This document shows, piece by piece, positions 55,810-64,000 of a stretch of DNA of 64,000 nucleotides. The first letter of the stretch is position 1. The number at the start of each line of letters is the position of its first letter. The DNA lies in NCBI GenBank assembly GCA_947494925.1, contig CANLWS010000004.1, positions 1-64,000 of the forward strand. The letters are read 5' to 3'. Both the position numbers and the translations under genes were made by a program. Under the pieces are notes generated by a model that did no database searches, had not been told where the DNA came from, and saw nothing but the letters and a program-made list of their open reading frames with translations. The stretch is from an uncultured Alteromonadaceae bacterium. GTDB taxonomy: Bacteria; Pseudomonadota; Gammaproteobacteria; Enterobacterales; Alteromonadaceae.

Positions 55810-56220
55810 TTGAATATACGAAATTTTCCAGCACATGGTGAGCTGGCATTGGAAATAGAAGGGCGTTTGCTCAGAATAAAAGGCGAAGGTCCCGCCAATG
55901 TTGAAGCCATTATCAATTATCAACGGGATGTTCAGCAATACAGGCAGCAACTAGCCCATTCCCCCTGGGCAAGCTTAGTCGAATTAAGCGGCCAACCAAT
56001 GCTGCCTCCCGAAGCAACTTCCATGATGATAGATACCATTAAGTTTGCCAAAACCATGAATCTAGTCGCAACGGCAGTCGTTTTTGTAGATGTTGAATTT
56101 GCAGAAAGTGTTAAGCAGTTCTGGCAGGCGATCTATCAAAAAGCGAAACTGAAGCACGCTTTTTTTAACACGACGGACGACGCTAAAGACTGGTTAATTG
56201 ATCAAATAGAAAACTCATAG
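55810..56220 (+). CDS. STAS/SpoIIAA-like protein
   Basis: A 136-aa soluble protein of the SpoIIAA-like type seen in many gammaproteobacteria (LRIKGEGPANVEAIINYQ; FFNTTDDAKDWL at the end). Start at a TTG (55810) after AGGA is preferred; a GTG at 55711 would add 33 residues of unlikely composition. Function unknown. Confidence 0.55.
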   Translation: MNIRNFPAHGELALEIEGRLLRIKGEGPANVEAIINYQRDVQQYRQQLAHSPWASLVELSGQPMLPPEATSMMIDTIKFAKTMNLVATAVVFVDVEFAESVKQFWQAIYQKAKLKHAFFNTTDDAKDWLIDQIENS

Positions 56221-56511
56221 CCAGTTCTGGAAAATTATTACCTCCAGTTAAAACCCAGCCCCGTTGTCACATCGAAATTTTGTTTCAGATCAGCATTAAT
56301 ATTGGTGCATTGTGCCCCGAGAATGTGCATCCAAATTTTACCCATGGTTATTCTGCATTGAAATCACAGGTTTCTTTCTAGCTGGCATTCTTTATGCAGT
56401 CACTAAGCTTGATTGCAAGAGAGACCGGCTTATTCCATGAGGAATATAAGCCTTCAATCACACATTATCTGTTTACAGGTCAATAAAATCGCATTTCCCT
56501 GGGAATATCGA

Positions 56512-58581
56512 ATGAAAAATATCAGAAATTCAGCAGTTATCGGCTATTTTCGCTGGGCATCAGTGTCTCTATTATGCATCACTTTTTTAGGTTGCTCTTC
56601 TGTCCCCATTGAGCAAACAAAAATAGCAGAGCCTGGCACATACCTGCTTAAACAAATGGCAGTGAATGAAATCACAGACACTCCTTCTGTGCTAACTTAT
56701 CTGGAAAAAGAATCGGAAAATCCCCTGTTATCAGAACAGGTGAAAACGCACCTTCAGGTCTACCCAAGATTGAGTGCTGAAATTCTTATTGCAAGGCAAA
56801 GTGGTTTGACGGAAGAAGGTGCCGCTACTGAAGTGCTCGCGACTAACCCCAACAGCGCAGTTGATATTATTTTGATTACACTGGGATTATTTCCGGACCA
56901 AGGTGAACGAATTGCAGAACAACTGCTGCTGAACGATAGCTTCGCAGAATCGGATATTCAGGAGGGATGGTTACTGGCTAAGCGTGATCCTTTGATTGGG
57001 TTTCCACCCACAGCCGCCGATAACACGGGCGTGAAGATTCAGCCGCTTTTCCACTCTGCCAGCATTACTCTTTTTGAACGGAGTCAGACGGATCGTGCGT
57101 CCGTCAGGTTCAAACAGCGCGAGTCTGAAGAATGGCAGGCAGGCATGGATTTGCAATGGGATCCGGTGCGTGGTGCGTTGTCTGGCAGTATTGTCAAACT
57201 GCAGGCAGACACTGATTATCAGATTGAAGTAACACTTACCACGCCTGATGCAATTCAGGAAACGCAATACTCTTTCAAAACCCGCTCCGAATCGCCTCCT
57301 ATTAATCCGGATTTAGTTTATCAAATCGCTGACATTTACAATGGTGGCATACTTGATTTGCAGGCGTTAAACATCAAAGGAGCAGAAGACGGCTGGGCCA
57401 AAATCATTGGTTCTCCTGATACCCCAATAGTCGCTGCCGATGCTGACCGTTTTGGTATCAATATTGGAAACAGCAGCTACGTTGTACTGGAAAATGTGAC
57501 TGTCAGAGGCGGTTACAAATATGGGATCCGGGCAGATCGTGCTCATCATATCTGGATCAAAGGCTGCGATATTTCGGAATTTGGCCAGAAGACCCAGGAC
57601 ATAAGAAATGGTCTGGCATACGCATCAGCCAGTGATGCCAATCCCATCAACTACGATGCTGGCATCGGGATGTATTACACTGGAGTCGTGACTGTTGAAG
57701 ACTGTACAATTCACTCTCCGAACAGCAAGGCCAACTCCTGGCAACACGGGCATCCGCGCGGACCCAGCGCTATGTTGGTGCTTGCCAACAACCCTAATCC
57801 TGACTTTCAGGGCCAATACGTGATCAGAAACAATCGCTTTTTTGGTACGGACACCCATCGCTTCAACGACATCCTGGAAAGCCGTTCAAATGGGCGCGTA
57901 TTTGGGGGCTTGTTAAGGGACTCAGCTGTTCATGACAATTATTTTGCCTATGCCAATGATGACTTAATTGAGCTGGACGGGGGGCAAAGTAATGTGTTGG
58001 TTTACAACAATGAATTGGAGCAAGGGTTTGTGGGAGTTAGCGCAATACCCAACATGTTAGGGCCAAGCTACATTTTCAATAATTACATCCATAACCTCGG
58101 TGATGAGCGAGGGGCAGCCTGGACTGGAATAAAACTGGGCGGATTGATAACCGCACCCGCCGGTATTACCATGATCTTCGAAAATTTGATTGAAAATCGG
58201 ATTGCTAACGGGATTGCGGCTTCAAGGTACAAGGGTGATCACACCTTCTGGACAGATTCTCGAAACAATGTGATTTTATCCCTGAGTGAAGCAGAAACAT
58301 TCGGGTTTGGTATCCTCGACCGGAATAAATACTCAAGCTCATTTTTCAAAAACAATTTCATCTACAATCAAAAGCTCCAGCAGGCTAAAGTAGAAGCCCG
58401 AATAGATGAATATGGCGCAGATCCCTCACTTAATCTGACTGATCTGGCAGAGCAAATTTTAGCTAGTCCCGCGTCATCTCATCCCATGCCATTTTCAGAC
58501 GAGCAAATCCCTAACTTTTCAAATATTACCGAAAGTGGTGGCATTAACGTAGGCATAGTTCATCAAGGAAGCGAGGAATAA
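56512..58581 (+). CDS. Lipoprotein with right-handed beta-helix (polysaccharide-lyase-like)
   Basis: A 689-aa lipoprotein (lipobox FLGC). After an N-terminal helical region and a fibronectin-like part, residues about 290-640 form parallel beta-helix repeats (YVVLENVTVRGGYKYGIRAD, IWIKGCDISEF, YVIRNNRFFG, NVLVYNNELEQG). Such folds bind or cleave acidic polysaccharides. It is the first gene of a tight operon with a sulfotransferase and two acyltransferases. The preceding 291 bp contains no gene. Confidence 0.75.
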   Translation: MKNIRNSAVIGYFRWASVSLLCITFLGCSSVPIEQTKIAEPGTYLLKQMAVNEITDTPSVLTYLEKESENPLLSEQVKTHLQVYPRLSAEILIARQSGLTEEGAATEVLATNPNSAVDIILITLGLFPDQGERIAEQLLLNDSFAESDIQEGWLLAKRDPLIGFPPTAADNTGVKIQPLFHSASITLFERSQTDRASVRFKQRESEEWQAGMDLQWDPVRGALSGSIVKLQADTDYQIEVTLTTPDAIQETQYSFKTRSESPPINPDLVYQIADIYNGGILDLQALNIKGAEDGWAKIIGSPDTPIVAADADRFGINIGNSSYVVLENVTVRGGYKYGIRADRAHHIWIKGCDISEFGQKTQDIRNGLAYASASDANPINYDAGIGMYYTGVVTVEDCTIHSPNSKANSWQHGHPRGPSAMLVLANNPNPDFQGQYVIRNNRFFGTDTHRFNDILESRSNGRVFGGLLRDSAVHDNYFAYANDDLIELDGGQSNVLVYNNELEQGFVGVSAIPNMLGPSYIFNNYIHNLGDERGAAWTGIKLGGLITAPAGITMIFENLIENRIANGIAASRYKGDHTFWTDSRNNVILSLSEAETFGFGILDRNKYSSSFFKNNFIYNQKLQQAKVEARIDEYGADPSLNLTDLAEQILASPASSHPMPFSDEQIPNFSNITESGGINVGIVHQGSEE

Positions 58582-58583
58582 TC

Positions 58584-59261
58584 ATGATCTCACATCAGCA
58601 CCAATGTATTTTTATTCATATTCCCAAATGTGCCGGTACAAGCATTGAGGAGGCGCTCGGGCATTTTTCGGGTCATCAAGGACGGCGTGGGCAGGACCAT
58701 CGCAGTATACGAATGATTGAAGCGCCGGGGATCAGTTCACATACATTTAAGAACGTGGAAAACATAAAGGACTTCGCGAGGCGAATTCGGCAGCGCTACC
58801 GCAAGGTTGCCAACCCAAACAATGCATTGACCGTCGACCCAGGCCAGTACAACCAATATTTTAAGTTTACTTTTGTTAGAAATCCGTGGATGAGAACCTA
58901 TTCCTGGTATCAGAACGCAATGCGGGATGCTGTGCATCAGAAAAATTACGGCATTGACCCATCCCTCAGTTTTGAGCAATTTGTGTCGCGCTTTATCGGC
59001 ACCGGCTTTTTGCGACCACAAACCTACTGGTTGAAGAATTACGAGGGAGATATAGCCATGGATTTCGTCGGCAAGTTCGAAAATTTACAGCAGGATTTCG
59101 CACAGGTCTGCGAGAAGCTCGATATGAACAGCGTTGAATTACCGCATAAAATTGCCGGTTCAAAATCCGATCCTCGCAGCGAATTTACCACTAAAACCAT
59201 CGATCTGATTGCTGATTACTATCGCGAAGAAATTCAGTTATTTGACTACCATTTTGAATAA
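58584..59261 (+). CDS. Carbohydrate sulfotransferase (sulfotransfer_2 family)
   Basis: A 225-aa Golgi-type sulfotransferase relative, transferring sulfate from PAPS to a sugar. 5'-phosphosulfate loop: HIPKCAGTSIEEAL (12-25). 3'-phosphate motif: FVRNPWMRTYSWY (about 95-107). FLRPQTYW and FVGKFENLQQDF are typical C-terminal blocks. GAGGAA precedes ATG, 2 bp after the previous stop. Confidence 0.88.
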   Translation: MISHQHQCIFIHIPKCAGTSIEEALGHFSGHQGRRGQDHRSIRMIEAPGISSHTFKNVENIKDFARRIRQRYRKVANPNNALTVDPGQYNQYFKFTFVRNPWMRTYSWYQNAMRDAVHQKNYGIDPSLSFEQFVSRFIGTGFLRPQTYWLKNYEGDIAMDFVGKFENLQQDFAQVCEKLDMNSVELPHKIAGSKSDPRSEFTTKTIDLIADYYREEIQLFDYHFE

Positions 59262-59274
59262 CAACGGACTGACA

Positions 59275-60306
59275 ATGGCTGTTACGAACAAGCAAAACGC
59301 AAGACAAATATGGTTAGATATTGCCAAAGGACTGGGAATTTGTCTGGTGGTTATCTACCACTGTACCGAAGGCATACTGAATAGTTTCCAAAATACTGAG
59401 TCGATTCAGTATCTGGCTAACTTTTTCAGGAGTTGGCTGATGCCGATGTTTTTTATGGTGTCCGGCATTTTGGTGCGTCGCTCAATTATGCAGGATGACG
59501 CCGCAAAACATCACAGTAAAATGCTCGACTGGGCATATATCTACGTACTGTGGAGCGTCATTATTTATCTGGTTCGACTGTTCTCCAACAGCTTTACTAA
59601 TACACAGATGCAGTTAAACGAAATCCTGTTCATTTTGTGGGATCCTGTGCCGACTATCTGGTTCATCTACGCCTTACTGCTGTCTTATGCGCTGACGTAT
59701 TTGTTGCGAAACCAGTCTCCATGGCGGGTACTCCCTGTGGCCTTTGCACTTAACATTATCAATGGTGTATATTTTGGCTGGTTTGAGGACTCTATTTTTC
59801 AACAATTAGCATGGATATTCTGTTTCTACTCACTAGGCTTTTATTGCGCAGATAAAATCGTCGCAGTTGTAAGACACAATCTTTTCAGCTGGCACTGGAT
59901 ACTCAGCTTCGGTGTTTTAGGGTTATTGGTAGCGGTGTTTAAACCAATGGTGCCCGTTTTTCTGGCTCCCTTTTTGTCGATTGCAATGTCGCTAGGCTTT
60001 CTGGTGATTTGTTACCGAACCTCAACGAGTTTGCCTGCAAACGCTGTAAAGCTGGGCGCTTATCTGGGAAGTATCAGCTTGTTTATATACCTGACCCATT
60101 TTCCTTTGCCGGCCGCATCACGCCTTTTACTGAACTACCTGGGACTCTACTCTTATGCGGCAAACATGATAGTGGCTACATTAGTCGCTATATTAGTCGC
60201 GCATGTTGCCGCCAGACTCGCTGGAAGAGTACCTATTTCCTGGTTGTTTAAACGACCAGCGCCAACTAAAAAGAATACACTTTCCCACCCCGCCAAGAGT
60301 CACTGA
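59275..60306 (+). CDS. Membrane acyltransferase (acyltransferase_3)
   Basis: A 343-aa protein with about ten membrane helices and the family start IWLDIAKGLGICLVVIYHC, with the catalytic His near residue 27. Such enzymes acetylate or otherwise acylate extracellular polysaccharides. It is in the operon (13 bp after the sulfotransferase). Confidence 0.85.
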   Translation: MAVTNKQNARQIWLDIAKGLGICLVVIYHCTEGILNSFQNTESIQYLANFFRSWLMPMFFMVSGILVRRSIMQDDAAKHHSKMLDWAYIYVLWSVIIYLVRLFSNSFTNTQMQLNEILFILWDPVPTIWFIYALLLSYALTYLLRNQSPWRVLPVAFALNIINGVYFGWFEDSIFQQLAWIFCFYSLGFYCADKIVAVVRHNLFSWHWILSFGVLGLLVAVFKPMVPVFLAPFLSIAMSLGFLVICYRTSTSLPANAVKLGAYLGSISLFIYLTHFPLPAASRLLLNYLGLYSYAANMIVATLVAILVAHVAARLAGRVPISWLFKRPAPTKKNTLSHPAKSH

Positions 60307-60324
60307 ACAAGGAACAAAGATACA

Positions 60325-62217
60325 ATGAAATACGTCGCGGAAATTGATGGCCTCAGAGCAGTTGCAGTATTGGCTGTGCTACTTTTTCATTTTGGATTTG
60401 AATCTTTGCCCGGCGGATATGCTGGTGTAGACATATTTTTTGTTATTTCCGGCTACCTGATAACACTCATCATTTTGCAGGACATCGCTGCGGACCGCTT
60501 TTCCTTCGCACACTTTTATGAAAAGCGAATGCGCCGTTTATTTCCTGCGCTATTTGCCACGGTTGCGATGTCATCAGTGGTAGGTTTTATACTTTTTATG
60601 CCTGACGAATTCGAAGAGTTCGGTCAAAGTATGATCAGCAGTACCCTGTATTTGTCCAACGTGTTCTTCTGGTTAAAAAGTGATTATTTTTCCGGGCCTT
60701 CTGAACTCAAACCCCTATTACATACCTGGTCACTCTCCGTAGAAGAACAGTTTTATTTGGTCTTTCCACTGCTGGCCTGGTGGAGTCTGAAAAAAAGCGT
60801 GCATGTTTTCATTGTATTGGTTTTAAGCTTGTTGTTGATTTCACTTGTCGCTTCGTTACTGCTGATAGAATCCAATCCTAGTGCGGTTTTCTATTTATCA
60901 CCATTCCGATTCTGGGAGTTACTCGCCGGATCTGTGATTGCTTCACTGATTTACCTCAACAAGCAACCTGCTGAGCAATGGAAGCCAATAATGGCTTATT
61001 CAGGATTGGCATTAATTATCCTACCCTTGTTCTTGCTGGACGAACAAAGCCAGTTTCCAGGTCTGGCCGCTCTGCCTTCCTGCGTAGGCACCATGTTAAT
61101 TATCTGGGCAGGATCTCACAAGTCGTTTGTAGCCAGCTTACTACGTCATTCTGTGATGAGATTTATCGGTAAAATATCCTACTCATTGTACTTATGGCAT
61201 TGGCCAATAGTAGTGTTTTATGGTTACTGGCTGATACGGGAATTTCACTTTATTGACAAAATTGTGATGGCAACCCTCACTTTCATTATTGCCTGGTGTT
61301 CATGGCGTTTTCTGGAAACACCATTCAGGCTGAAGGCAGAATCCGGATACCAGCCAAGACGTGTTTACACCCTTGCCTTGGTGTGCAGTCTGGTGGTATT
61401 TGCACTCGGTGGAGCGATCTGGCAGAAAAACGGGTTACCCGAGCGTTTTCCGGGGATCGACATAGAAGGGATTGGCCAGGCGCGACATACCGGTGATCAA
61501 ATGCCCTGTTTTATGTCGCGTGAAGAAGATTTTGCATCCTGGCATGCAGATCAATGCTTGTTAGATTCACCGCAATCCGAGCAAACCGTCCTGCTTTGGG
61601 GTGATTCCCATGCTTTTCACCTATTGTCAGGTTTACAGGCAAACCAGGATAATCTGCCGTTTGACGTCTTGCTGTATACCTCCGCGGGGTGTCCGCCTGT
61701 TTTAAATCAGCAATTACCCGGGCGGCCCAATTGCTTCAAAAACAATCAACATGCTCTTAAACTAATCGAGACGCACCAGATTGATAAAGTTATCCTGGCG
61801 GGCAACTGGCGATTTGCAGAAAAAGTGGAAAATCTGAACATTGATGGCCTGTCTGCCACAGTCAATACCCTTAAAAATATGGACGTAGAGGTCACTGTAG
61901 TGAATCAGCTTCCACTCTATCCTATCAGTAATCCACAATACCTGGCGGCCAGGCTCTCGCAACGCACTCAACCAGATGCCGATTACTTTATGAAGCCAGA
62001 TGAAGGTTTCGCTATTCGTCAACGTATTCAAGAAATGCTGCCAGAGACTAGTGTATTTGATGCATATGGTTTGTTTTGCCCCCATGACAGTTGCAAAATT
62101 TTTAATCAGGGCAACCTGATGGTTATTGATAGAGGGCATCTATCCCAGGCCGGAAGCAAGTTCCTGGTTAAACACTTTTTACATCACTGGCGCAATCCCG
62201 ATCAGGATAGCGCCTGA
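60325..62217 (+). CDS. Acyltransferase with SGNH domain (OafA-like)
   Basis: A 630-aa membrane O-acetyltransferase. Residues 1-370 are acyltransferase_3 (EIDGLRAVAVLAVLLFHF; GGYAGVDIFFVISGYLI; RLFPAL; HTWSLSVEEQFYL). The C-terminal part is an SGNH hydrolase-like domain (LLWGDSHAFHL, about 426; final DRGHLSQAGS). These fused enzymes transfer acetyl across the membrane onto O-antigen or exopolysaccharide. AAGGAA precedes ATG. Confidence 0.92.
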   Translation: MKYVAEIDGLRAVAVLAVLLFHFGFESLPGGYAGVDIFFVISGYLITLIILQDIAADRFSFAHFYEKRMRRLFPALFATVAMSSVVGFILFMPDEFEEFGQSMISSTLYLSNVFFWLKSDYFSGPSELKPLLHTWSLSVEEQFYLVFPLLAWWSLKKSVHVFIVLVLSLLLISLVASLLLIESNPSAVFYLSPFRFWELLAGSVIASLIYLNKQPAEQWKPIMAYSGLALIILPLFLLDEQSQFPGLAALPSCVGTMLIIWAGSHKSFVASLLRHSVMRFIGKISYSLYLWHWPIVVFYGYWLIREFHFIDKIVMATLTFIIAWCSWRFLETPFRLKAESGYQPRRVYTLALVCSLVVFALGGAIWQKNGLPERFPGIDIEGIGQARHTGDQMPCFMSREEDFASWHADQCLLDSPQSEQTVLLWGDSHAFHLLSGLQANQDNLPFDVLLYTSAGCPPVLNQQLPGRPNCFKNNQHALKLIETHQIDKVILAGNWRFAEKVENLNIDGLSATVNTLKNMDVEVTVVNQLPLYPISNPQYLAARLSQRTQPDADYFMKPDEGFAIRQRIQEMLPETSVFDAYGLFCPHDSCKIFNQGNLMVIDRGHLSQAGSKFLVKHFLHHWRNPDQDSA

Positions 62218-62250
62218 TGAACTGAGGTTTGAATAAGCCACGCCTCAAGT

Positions 62251-63669
62251 TTAACTGTTTTTCAGAAACGCCTTAAGGTCCCCAATCCATTGCATGTGTG
62301 CAAACGTATAGGTGAGCACGTAGACAAACGCTCCAAAAGCCGACATCAAAAGTAGGTGTAACCAACTGGGTGACGTCGAAAATTGTTGTAGCCAACTCAC
62401 CACAATGGCCATGATGCAACAACCAACAAAACTGGGCATGACCAATTGCATATTTTGCCGCGCCGACATAGCCAACACCTTATTAAGAGCCCAGACATTA
62501 ACCGGTACGATAAAGAGTATTCTGATGCACATGCCGGCCGCACCCGCCAATGCCCCATATTGCGAACCCAGCAGAAATACTACCAATAATGCCAACAGTG
62601 TACCGGTGATTTCAGCCTTCAGGGTAATAGCTTGCTGTTTTAGCGCTACAAGTAAGCTAGAGGTAAATACAAAAACAAATCCGATACTGGCGACGACTGC
62701 GAGGATTTGCAGAATAGGAACCGAAGCAAGCCATTTGTCCGCAAAAATCAGGTATAACAGGTCCTCAGCCATCAATGCCAGCCCAATAAACAGCGGAGCC
62801 AATGCGATTAGTGATAGCTGCGTGGCTTGAAAGTAAAACGTTCGTAGCCCCTCGACATCGTGTTTGCGTCTGGCGAAAACGGGTAATGCATAACTCATCA
62901 ATCCGCTGAATATGGCGGTGCGAGGTAATTCAATCAAGCGATTGGCCAAATTGTAGTATCCCACTGCAGCAGTGCCAGCAGTAAAACCAAGGATCAATAT
63001 GACACCGCGATTCATTAGGTTCCAACTCATCGCTTTGACCGCCACTGGCATACCGATAACAGCAAGTTCGCGGATAAATGACCAATCAACAAAAAAAGGC
63101 AAACGACGTTTTTCTGTGTACAACAAAACTGTAGTGGCCACAGTTTGCATGACGACAGCCTGTAATATAATTGCCCAGGGCCCCCACCCAGCATAAGCAG
63201 CACTGATTCCGGCAAGCATACCCATTAGTTTTCCCGCCAGCGTCCTTTTTGCCAATGCTTTAAAATTTCCATCCCGGCGCATATGGGCCACATGCACTCG
63301 ACTCGCCATTTGTAATGGCAAAATCAGACTGGCAACTAACACCATCAACCAAATATCAGGATCGGGACTGTACAGGACGGCAACAAGATTAATCGCCAGA
63401 GCACAAAGTATTGCAATGCCAGTCCCGCCCCAGAATAAACTGCCATCCTGCCTGACTTTTATTTTATCCAGGCGCGTAAACGCGCTATCAAAGGTAGCGG
63501 TATTGAGCAAGGTTACAAGCTCCACTAGGCCAAGAACTATAACGCCGAGCCCAAGTTGCTCGGGGGAAAGCACCAACGCATAGACCAAAAAAGACACAAC
63601 CGACAACAACACCAGGCCGAACTTTTCTATAAAAATCCACAACAGTTTTGCCAATCTTTGTCTCAACAC
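62251..63669 (-). CDS. Oligosaccharide flippase, Wzx/MOP type
   Basis: A 472-aa membrane protein with about 12-14 helices, of the polysaccharide transporter (PST) family that flips lipid-linked units. It begins with FIEKFGLVLLSVVSFLVYALVLSPEQLGLG and carries the PRTAIFSGLMSYALPVFARR block. GTG start after AAGGA. Downstream of and 21 bp from the partial sulfotransferase. Confidence 0.85.
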   Translation of the reverse strand: MLRQRLAKLLWIFIEKFGLVLLSVVSFLVYALVLSPEQLGLGVIVLGLVELVTLLNTATFDSAFTRLDKIKVRQDGSLFWGGTGIAILCALAINLVAVLYSPDPDIWLMVLVASLILPLQMASRVHVAHMRRDGNFKALAKRTLAGKLMGMLAGISAAYAGWGPWAIILQAVVMQTVATTVLLYTEKRRLPFFVDWSFIRELAVIGMPVAVKAMSWNLMNRGVILILGFTAGTAAVGYYNLANRLIELPRTAIFSGLMSYALPVFARRKHDVEGLRTFYFQATQLSLIALAPLFIGLALMAEDLLYLIFADKWLASVPILQILAVVASIGFVFVFTSSLLVALKQQAITLKAEITGTLLALLVVFLLGSQYGALAGAAGMCIRILFIVPVNVWALNKVLAMSARQNMQLVMPSFVGCCIMAIVVSWLQQFSTSPSWLHLLLMSAFGAFVYVLTYTFAHMQWIGDLKAFLKNS

Positions 63670-63690
63670 ATCAGTATCCTTGCAGCGGTT

Positions 63691-64000
63691 CTAGTCAGAG
63701 CTAGCATCCCTATCTATCGGTGGAGTCCTGGTGTGGGAAGCACTATCAAAATTGTATTCGAGAAACGCGATGTCCTGTTCGTATACCTTAGCCACTTTTT
63801 CAGCACTTTGATCTGTGTAGTATTGGCGATAATCGATATGCGAGCCCTTATTGGTTTTGCCGAGAGTCGCGTTACAGCCTATTTTGTTGGCAATTATCTG
63901 GAAATCCACCTCAATATTCTCGAAATAGCCTATAAAGTCTAATGACAAATCACACTGGCTACTGCAGATATAATCCACCTGTGGTTTAAAGTGATACCAG
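63691..64000 (-). CDS. Sulfotransferase family protein, C-terminal part (runs off window)
   Basis: About 100 residues of a sulfotransfer_2-type enzyme: WYHFKPQVDYICS, DFIGYFENIEVDFQII, then YRQYYTDQSAEKVAKVYEQDI and FLEYNF near the end. The start lies beyond 64000. A second sulfotransferase beside the flippase supports a sulfated polysaccharide. Confidence 0.8.
   Translation of the reverse strand, partial: WYHFKPQVDYICSSQCDLSLDFIGYFENIEVDFQIIANKIGCNATLGKTNKGSHIDYRQYYTDQSAEKVAKVYEQDIAFLEYNFDSASHTRTPPIDRDASSD

Noticed and set aside
55639-55950. 103-aa minus-strand frame opposite the STAS-like gene
   Set aside because: No start signal; composition (many Cys, Phe, Ile) is typical of an antisense shadow.

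Overview
The window looks like chromosome of a marine gammaproteobacterium of the Alteromonadales type. This is an inference from gene content: LpxR-like lipid A deacylase, ISL3 element, XRE/DUF2975 pair, periplasmic Cu,Zn SOD, HemN, class I-like HMG-CoA reductase, many secreted or lipid-anchored proteins and a sulfated-polysaccharide-type locus. No rRNA, tRNA or CRISPR array was recognised.

Region 1 (1-15 kb) is accessory DNA rich in secreted proteins and mobile remnants. It holds an SpvB-like protein cut off near the left edge, a lipoprotein serine hydrolase, LpxR, an intact 1.3-kb ISL3-family insertion sequence with a perfect 8-bp target duplication, an integrase reduced to its N-terminal part, a pentapeptide-repeat membrane protein, a secreted phospholipase A2-like protein and a 1469-aa M60-type metalloprotease with calcium-binding and FG-GAP repeats. 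Two diverged ~60-bp repeats flank the IS/integrase segment.

Region 2 (15-32 kb) is a run of small regulator/enzyme modules: LysR and AraC regulators next to short-chain dehydrogenases, a periplasmic RidA, a second-copy-type methionine aminopeptidase overlapping a ParD-like gene behind a perfect 33-bp palindrome, a dienelactone-hydrolase-like protein, a two-gene spondin-domain operon (one member with a collagen-like stalk), a membrane-bound AraC regulator, SodC and an exported DUF1028 protein.

Region 3 (32-47 kb) has a lipoprotein hydrolase, a PQQ-type sugar dehydrogenase, an ECF sigma/anti-sigma/YbjQ operon with an ECF-like promoter, an RCK-type channel-like protein with an atypical pore, two small exported proteins, a third LysR regulator, HMG-CoA reductase, an M20 peptidase, a degenerate HD-GYP-like protein and two conserved proteins of unknown function.

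Region 4 (47-56 kb) has a 1088-aa lipoprotein with two PKD-like domains and a C13/caspase-like His-Cys dyad split by a calcium-loop insertion. Just upstream of it, on the same strand, is an unusual regulator with a DNA-binding domain, one membrane span and a receiver-like domain predicted to be periplasmic. An outer-membrane-type protein, an XRE/DUF2975 pair, a periplasmic-binding-like protein, HemN and a STAS-like protein follow.

Region 5 (56-64 kb) looks like the edge of a surface or exopolysaccharide locus: beta-helix lipoprotein, sulfotransferase and two membrane acyltransferases in one tight operon, facing a Wzx-like flippase and a second sulfotransferase that runs off the window.
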